Below are positions 57,765-64,000 of a DNA stretch of 64,000 bases, in pieces. The DNA lies in assembly GCA_003008705.1 (NCBI GenBank), contig PDUO01000017.1, positions 943,032 through 1,007,031 of the forward strand, read 5' to 3'. The number at the start of each line of letters is the position of its first letter. The first letter of the stretch is position 1. The notes under the pieces are model-generated. The model saw nothing but the letters and a program-made list of their open reading frames with translations, made no database searches and was not told the origin of the DNA. The stretch comes from Pezicula radicicola. Its lineage: Eukaryota > Ascomycota > Leotiomycetes > Helotiales > Dermateaceae. A program made the position numbers and the translations under genes.

Positions 57765-59451
57765 CTACTCCTTTATCCGCAGATTAAGATTCCCTACAGC
57801 CTTTGTGTAGACCTGCAACCATTTTCTGAACTCCTTTCTGCGTTCTCCATAAGGCCTCGATATTCCGGCCAAAGCATTGAAGTAAAGCCCATCCATCATA
57901 AGCTTGAAATAATCTCTGTCCAATGCCTTTCTGTTCTCCTCTCTGAAGATCTCGTCTAAGAAGCGATTTACCTCCTCTGCAGAGTATGGTTTCTCCTTGG
58001 CCTTGACAACATCTGCAAACACCTTCCTCCAGGGGCCCTCTGAATTTCGAAATGTCTCTATTAGACTAATTCGCACCTCCTCCAGAACCCTTATAAGAGC
58101 GTTCTGATGCTCGTTCCAATACCGTGCAAGCGCCACAAACTCATCCTCTGTCTTAGCTTTCTTGATGTCCTCTGCATACATCAACCTATCAAGAGGCTGC
58201 CACATTGCCATGAACTCCCGGAGCTTATTGTTGGTTACCGAAAGATCTCTCCGAGATATATGAATCACCTCCATGATTCGATATACTATCTGGGCATTCA
58301 ACAACTTTTGGATCAGTTTTGACGCATGGTCTTGCCCCTTGCCTGGGTCAAGTTGACCTAGTATAGACGCTGGAGTACCAGGGTCTGGAACATCTTCGAA
58401 TGCCTCGTAGTCTCCAATCAGAGCCATTCCCGCGTGGTTGACTCCCCTACAGAAGTGAACATACTCCCTCACAACTGTGGCCGATGTTTTGGCAATGAGG
58501 TGAGCATTGAGGATCTCGGTCGAGTCTCCCTCGATCAGCTTTAAGAACGATGCCTTCATAGAATCTAGAAACTGAGACTCCTCGTCTTCCATAGTTAATT
58601 TCCTGTTGCCTTTGTCGCTATCTGTGAGTTCATAAGCATGAGAACGAATATACTTTCATACAACCCACCTAGCTCTCCAGGTAATGGCAATGGTTTCTTT
58701 ACGTCGCTCTCGTTGCTATCTGCAACTTTGTCAGCATTGGAAGGAATTGAACCTTCTAGAACTCACCTAGTTCTTGAGGCGGCGGTACAGGCTTGTCTGA
58801 TGCGCCATTTGTTGTGTTTTGGTCGAATGCTGATGTGGCTTTGAAGTGCTGTGTGTTTTGTCCTTTCATTGATCTAATTCTCGCTCGCGCATACTCCAAG
58901 GCCTTACCCATCAAATTTTGGCCCCACTCACTCTCCGGCGTACTCAAAGCCTGCTTTGCGGTCAATCCAATGCCCCATTTTCTATCCGCTTTTCTGCGTC
59001 CTTTAGCAGGTGCAGTTTCAACTAGCCTCTTGCTTCCCGTTGACAGCAATCTCTCTTTCAAATTCTCCAACTTTGAGAGACTATTCGTAAACCTCAAAAA
59101 TGAAGCCTGTCCAGCTATTCTCTGATCATGCTGGATCCAGATCATATCAGAGAACTTTGTTGCTCCTTCACCTTTGCCAACAGACTTGCCAAGATGCTTC
59201 ATCTTGACGGGCGATTTCTCAGCCATTATTTTCGCAGCATATTCCTCGTCGTTAAATGTAAGAGCCTTGTGGTACATGAAATACCTACGATTGAGATTAT
59301 TTGAATGCCCGTAAATCGTGGATAGAATGCAGTCTTACTGTTCGCCACAGCTAAATTCCTTGCCTTCTTCATCCAGAAACGGGCTTGGATAATGCATTGA
59401 TAAAAAATGACTTCTGCCGTAGAAAAATTCAAATTCTTCTTTATCAGACAT
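57765..59451 (-). CDS. NADAR-domain protein with long C-terminal extension
   Basis: Exons 59451-59339, 59284-58767, 58719-58669 and 58621-57765 close to 512 residues. Residues 9-185 form a NADAR (YbiA/DUF1768) domain: FFYG, FLSMHYPSPF, FSCGEQYFMYHKALTFND, KMKHLGKSV, LLSTGSKRLVETAP and WGIGL, then W-x2-N-L-M-G-x-A-L. NADAR proteins act as N-glycosidases on riboflavin intermediates or remove ADP-ribose from nucleic-acid guanine (known of the family). After a Pro-rich linker split over a 51-base exon (PVPPPQELD ... PLPLPGELD), about 290 helical residues follow with no domain I recognise. The tail ends NLNLRIKE. The fusion partner and the role are unknown. Confidence 0.88.
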
Positions 59452-61283
59452 ATTCGTCAATTGAAATGCTGTGTTGTACAGTAAGTTTTAGTCTAGCAAA
59501 CTTCTGACAGTCCTTACCAGAGGTGATCGATCAGTCAGTGGTGGCTGCAAAGGGTTTACCTGTTCTTAGTGCGGGGATTCTTACTCCGAGATCTCTGGAG
59601 ACACTGACGAGTTCCTGCTTTGATTCAACTACACACTATCAGAGAATCTTTAAGTTGTACGAACAAAGGTTTCCTGTCCTCAACTAAACTTCATATCAGA
59701 TCTACGTTAAAACCCAACTAGCAGACTTTCTGCTTAAACAACTCAGGGAAGATTGATTTCTCCAAAACGCAATATTCTAAGGGGTTCTATGTCTTCTAGG
59801 CATTCAAAGATGGAAAGTGAGTGATAAGTAATAGTATGTATTTCTATGTAGAAGCTAAGATTAAGGTTAGATAAACATATAGCTCTTTCTGTACGACTGA
59901 TAGTTCTTATACTAGCGTACACTTTGTCTCTCCTAGAACTAAACTATAAGGTTGCTGGTATATCTGTTAACTTCCATTTATGTATATTTATGCCACTGTC
60001 TAGAGGTGTTAAGAAATTACTAAAATATACTTATGTATTTGTTACTACCCGTAGTCCTACTTTCCTTATTAGATAGGGGTTAGCTAGCTAGTAGCCCTCT
60101 GTAAGGTAGGGAATTGTCTATAGTCGAGCAGACTTCTAATAGAGTTTACCTACAGCCTTCTGTAAGGTGATAGCGTATAGAAAATAGTACATTATAGCTT
60201 TCTCCGAAGAGAGCTACCTTACAGAAAGGTCTTTACTTGTAGCCTTCTGTAAGGTCTTTATATTATTAAGGGGAACATATGTAGTATTGTAATCTTCTAA
60301 AAGACCTACCTTACAGAAAGGCCTTTACTTGTAGCCTTCTGTAAGATTTTTATTTTATTAATAGGAGCATATGTAGTATTGTAATCTATAAGAACTACCT
60401 TACAGGTATTCTGTAATATAACTATAGCATACAGATAATAACATATAATAGCAAGCGACTAGGAAATTATACCTTTTAAAAGCTGTTAGTTTACAGAGGG
60501 GCATCCGCTTAAGGTCTTCTGTAAGGTAACAATAAGGTATTATAGAAACAGTATTACAATCCAGGGCAGACACCTTAAAGAATTAGGTTGTAGACATAAA
60601 TGGCTTACCGAAAGACATCTATGTATAGCCATATAGATGCATAGAGAAAATTATATGATAGGGTATATATTTTTAGGTACAGAAAGAGGGTTAGAACGTA
60701 GACTTCTGTAATAGTAAACCAAAGAATAAAAGTCAGCTATTTGCTTTCTGTAAAGCAAAAACCATGCATTAAATACGTAAAGAATTAGTAATAGCAGAAG
60801 GGAACTTTAAAGGTAGCCTAAAAATCAATACTTGGAGCTTGAGCTTGATAGATAATAACGGTGTTGAAAAGTGCACTCTAAGAAAGGTACTTCAGCCTAA
60901 AATCTTTTGCTATTAGGTGGTTAAGGTACATGATATAGTGTAATGCTTTTCTAAAAGGGATTCTAAAATAAGAGCGTCTAACAAGCTTTCTTAAAGGTCA
61001 AAACTCCTACACAAGTTGAAAAGACAGAAGATGATAAGAGGCAAAGCAGTTCTGGATGCTACTCCTAGGGTTGCTCCCAGAGCATTAGCAGGAACTTACA
61101 GAAGGCTTTCAGCATAGAATATGCGTCATATAATCATGTAATTCAGAACCTATCAACTATCATGCTTCCCCGCTTCAGTAAACCTTGAGTATTTTCTACC
61201 CACTATGACCATGTAATTCAAGAAGCTAACGACCATCATCCATCCCATTGTTCAGTAAACCACTAATTTCCATCCCCTTCACA
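59452..61283. other. AT-rich, repeat-bearing gene-free region, about 1.8 kb
   Basis: No open frame worth naming. From about 60080 to 61108 the word TTCTGTAAGGT and its complement ACCTTACAGAA recur many times (see the repeat entry). Confidence 0.6.
60090..60530. repeat. Hairpin-forming repeat cluster around TTCTGTAAGGT
   Basis: Direct copies lie near 60095, 60154, 60239, 60331 and 60511, and inverted copies near 60214, 60306 and 60395. Two tandem units, 60211-60302 and 60303-60391, each contain an ACCTTACAGAA...TTCTGTAAG hairpin followed by ATATGTAGTATTGTAATCT. A partial third unit starts at 60392. Further single copies lie near 60697 and 61095. The origin is unknown; a foldback or MITE remnant is possible. 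Confidence 0.7.
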
Positions 61284-62205
61284 TCATCGTCCAAATACAT
61301 CCAATGTCCATGGCCCACATAGCTTCTGAAAATCATCCCATACTTCAATTGTGCGCTCATCATCTTTTTTGCCTTCTGTACTAGTGTCCTCGTTCCCCAA
61401 TTCCTGTTGGGCTGGCGGTGTTGGTGGTGGTGGTGGTGGCGGTGGCGGTGTGTTATGTCTTTCTGCTTGGGGGTTAAACAAGTATTGATGATCTGAAGAG
61501 CCAATCTTGTGCTCCTTCAAGTAGGCTTTCCAAACGGTCGTCTGCAAAGGGCTATCAAACATGATAGCAAACTCCTTATTACACCGGTCAATTTGCTTCT
61601 CCGTAGGAGGCGGTACCCCGGGATTCAGAGCTTCGTATGCAGTTACAATCCTCTTCGCAAACCTCATGCTGTTCGCATCCGTGACCCTAACTTTCCCTTT
61701 GGCCCATTGCTCCACAAACTCTCTATCCGTCAGTTCCTCTTCCTTGGTCTTCACTTCGGCGTCCCTCTTTCTCTTCCCTTTTACTGAACCCTTTCCTGCC
61801 CTCTTTACCCATTCAGACTTTGGCAACTTCGGTTGTTCCTTATACCAGTCTTTAAGGACATTCCCCCTTTCTGTTCTGATCGTCCGGGATCCACCACCTA
61901 TATCCTTGAACTTGTCTTGCCATTCTGGAGCTAAGTCCTTCGTATTCATCTTCATTAAAGCATCTCCGCACTTATTTTTTTCTTGGGCCTTGTCTGACCC
62001 GATCTTCATAGTGCCAAATTGAAGCTGATAATTGACCGTCCCGTTGTTGCTACTCCTTTCCGATACGTAAAAGTAAACATCTCTTCCGGTCTCCCAATGC
62101 TTCCCTAAGAGGCCGTTTTGACGTCTGTCGACAAATTAGCATATTGCAACAAAGAGGATGTAGGGTTCTGTACACAAAATATGTCTTCTCATCATCATCT
62201 GCCAT
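61284..62205 (-). CDS. 290-residue uncharacterised protein with poly-proline stretch
   Basis: Two exons, 62205-62174 and 62124-61284, joined to read MADDDEKTYFVRQNGLLGKH in phase. The N-terminal part (HWETGRDVYFYVSERSS to QLQFGTMKIG) looks like a small beta-domain. A basic region has KGSVKGKRKRDAEVK, which could be a nuclear signal. A helical segment follows (EFVEQWAKGKVRVTD, SMRFAKRIVTAYEALN), then nine consecutive prolines coded by a GGT/GGC tract, and an acidic tail ending CGPWTLDVFGR. I recognise no family. The clean splice and ordered layout support a real gene. Confidence 0.7.
61414..61451. repeat. Triplet tract (GGT/GGC)n coding poly-proline
   Basis: Repeated GGTGGT and GGCGGT triplets inside the 290-residue protein gene; likely length-variable. 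Confidence 0.8.
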
Positions 62206-62879
62206 CTTGATTGGCTTAGATGCTATCTGTATCGCAGGAACTATTTAACGCGGTGCTACGATGGTGAGTCGCTCGCTGCTGGTTTGAGTTCGATGCTGAA
62301 GATGGTGGCTTGGGCCGCAGATAGCAATCAAAAGGGTGTTTCAGTTGTTATTTGTCTTGTGTTGAGCTGATATTGGCCTGCAGAATGGTAGGGTACTGAA
62401 AACAATTTTGCTGATGCCAAGTTGTGCGATAAAGGTGATGTCTTAGTATTCCAAAGAAGCTGTGCGTCAAAGAAGTTGTGCGTAAAAGAAGCTGTGCTCC
62501 GAACGGGATTGCTATTGAGGGACCTGTGTTTCTTAGTGAATGTGTCTTAGTATCACACCAGCTTTGCTCAGAACGGTTGTTGGTATCAAAGTAGCTGTAC
62601 TAAGTTTCATGCCAATAGCAAGGTGGATCAACATCGAAGTGTGGCGAAGGTAAAGCTCTAAGCAGAATAAAGCATATGCTGTGGAATAATACTACTGAGA
62701 TGGAAGAGGGCGTAATTCACGGTTGTAGGAAAGCAACCATTTTAGTAATACCTGCAAAGCTTAAGCTTATTTCACATCTCCGCCTTAAGGCTGAGCACTA
62801 TATTTGTATTTATTTATTTAGGTTTACTTATAATTACCATGGCTCACTTCCCAGTATTCGCAATGACCACATCTCGAAC
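62206..62879. other. Intergenic
   Basis: Promoter of the 290-residue protein gene (minus) and the 3' side of the SNF2 gene, with short direct repeats of AAAGAAG-TGTGCG near 62465-62495. No gene recognised. Confidence 0.45.
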
Positions 62880-64000
62880 TTATTCTTCTAAGTCATCAAA
62901 ATCCCCATCATTTTCGAATAGAGATGTATCACTGGCTGCAGAATCTGAATCTTCTGAACCTTCTGGATCTTCTGAATCTTCTGAATCTCCATCTAGGCCC
63001 AATAACCCACCTAGTTCAATTCCGTACGTCTCCTCTTCTTCTTTCGCATCTTTGTCGCCCCTTTTTGATTCTACACGAGCTGTTTCCATCTATGCAAATA
63101 CAGTAAGTATATAGACCCATACCATTCAAGTTCCTCGAGACGCACCTGTGTATAAAACTCTTCGGCTGTCCATGTTTCTCTTATAGAACGAACCACGTTT
63201 CTCATCTCAATCTGTATAGCGTTTTCTTTCTCCTCTAGTCCTTCTATATGAAGATTCAAAAGTCTATTGTTCTTTTTTTCTTTCAATGCTTGGACTTCGA
63301 GCAGCCTTAGGTCGATCGAAGACTTCGCATAGACGATGTAGGCCTTGATAGGTCTAGTCTGACCCATTCTGTATGCTCTGCCAAGGCACTGCTCTTGTAC
63401 CGTTGGTGTCCACTCCAAGGTAACAAAAATCACTGTAGATGCTTCTGTAAGATTTAGTCCTTCACCACCAGCTGACGACTGTACTAGCATTACCCTAGAG
63501 TCATTGGTCCGGTCTTGAAATGCCTTTTCTGTGGCTTCTCGGTCTATCTCCGTACAAGAACCATCGAATCGTAACACTTTGACCCCATTGTCACTTAATG
63601 CAGCATCCATAATGTCTAATATGGTGACAAATCTTGAGAATACAAGTACTTTCCCACTACACTCTTGCAACCTATGGAGAATGATCTTCAAGACTTCGTT
63701 AATCTTTGTAGAACGCCAAATCTGATTTGTGGATACCCTGTCACGGAAAGCTTGGCGACGGTTTGTTGTCTGCGCTATATCCTGACCTTTAGGTACTAAG
63801 TCCATCTCGGCGTTCGTTAAGACCTGATCTGTAGGGTCTGAATCGTCTCCTCGAATTGTATAATGAGCAGTTGGAGCTAGAAAATGGGCGCTATGTAAAG
63901 CCGCTTTCAGCATAGCTGGCATAAGGTCTTCTCTCGGAATTCCACCAGGGTTTCGCTTTCTTAATTTAGGACTTTTCGAAACTATATTTCTGAATGTATT
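62880..64000 (-). CDS. SNF2-family helicase, C-terminal part (5' end beyond the window)
   Basis: The minus frame is open to the right edge, so the ATPase N-terminal lobe lies outside the window. Visible helicase C motifs are GKVLVFSRFVTILDIM, LRFDGSC, VMLVQSSAGGEGLNLTEAS and QEQCLGRAYRMGQTRP. The last exon, 63089-62880, follows an intron at 63145-63090. The GTGCGT donor joins EEFYTQ in phase to METARVESKRGDK, giving an acidic Ser/Asp/Glu-rich tail ending DFDDLEE; reading through instead would stop at 63071. The text resembles the Rad5/Rad16-like and SHPRH-like branch of DNA translocases, without a visible RING finger in this part. Its role in repair or chromatin is inferred. Confidence 0.9.

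Noticed and set aside
62839..63114. Ser-rich plus-strand frame
   Set aside because: It is opposite the acidic tail exon of the SNF2 gene; the Ser-rich content is the complement of the Asp/Glu codons.

Overview
This window looks like nuclear DNA of a filamentous ascomycete, probably a leotiomycete such as a member of the Sclerotiniaceae (inference from protein style, not proven). The reasons are short introns of about 50-60 bases with GT..AG ends, a fungal translation elongation factor 3, Zn2Cys6 and bZIP transcription factors, plant cell-wall glycosidases, and AT-rich gene-poor stretches between gene islands. I saw no tRNA, rRNA or CRISPR array. All gene models were assembled by hand by joining open frames across canonical splice sites and checking that the phases close.

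Layout. 0-0.3 kb: a short element with terminal inverted repeats. 0.5-8 kb: a GH51 arabinofuranosidase, a Zn2Cys6 regulator and, divergent from it, a Ppx1-type exopolyphosphatase. 9.5-20.9 kb: a large coiled-coil protein of unknown function, a CSC1/TMEM63-type membrane channel, a Ppg1-like PP2A-type phosphatase and a small membrane protein. 20.9-34 kb: a protein with three copies of a DYLVIIP motif, a gene desert, a 1,532-residue protein of unknown function and a bZIP factor. 34-39.6 kb: a second desert. 39.6-43.7 kb: a head-to-head pair of an active protein kinase with a C-terminal Zn2Cys6-like cysteine cluster and a degenerate kinase with a hydrophobic helical N-terminus. 44-53.2 kb: a GH5 glucanase, EF-3 and a small acidic protein. 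53.5-64 kb: an accessory-looking stretch with a 975-residue protein carrying a GATA-like finger, a NADAR fusion protein, a 290-residue unknown, hairpin-rich repeats and the C-terminal part of a SNF2 helicase.

The housekeeping genes (EF-3, Ppx1, Ppg1, CSC1) are intact and mark conserved islands. The strongest candidate for something undescribed is the divergent kinase/pseudokinase pair at 39.6-43.7 kb. Its architecture (active kinase beside a helical-bundle pseudokinase) recalls the RIPK3-MLKL relationship and fungal HeLo-domain cell-death proteins. That link is inference and can be tested. The second candidate is the 53.5-64 kb block, where a NADAR domain is fused to an unknown C-terminal region and sits near a SNF2 helicase and a GATA-like protein in repeat-rich DNA.
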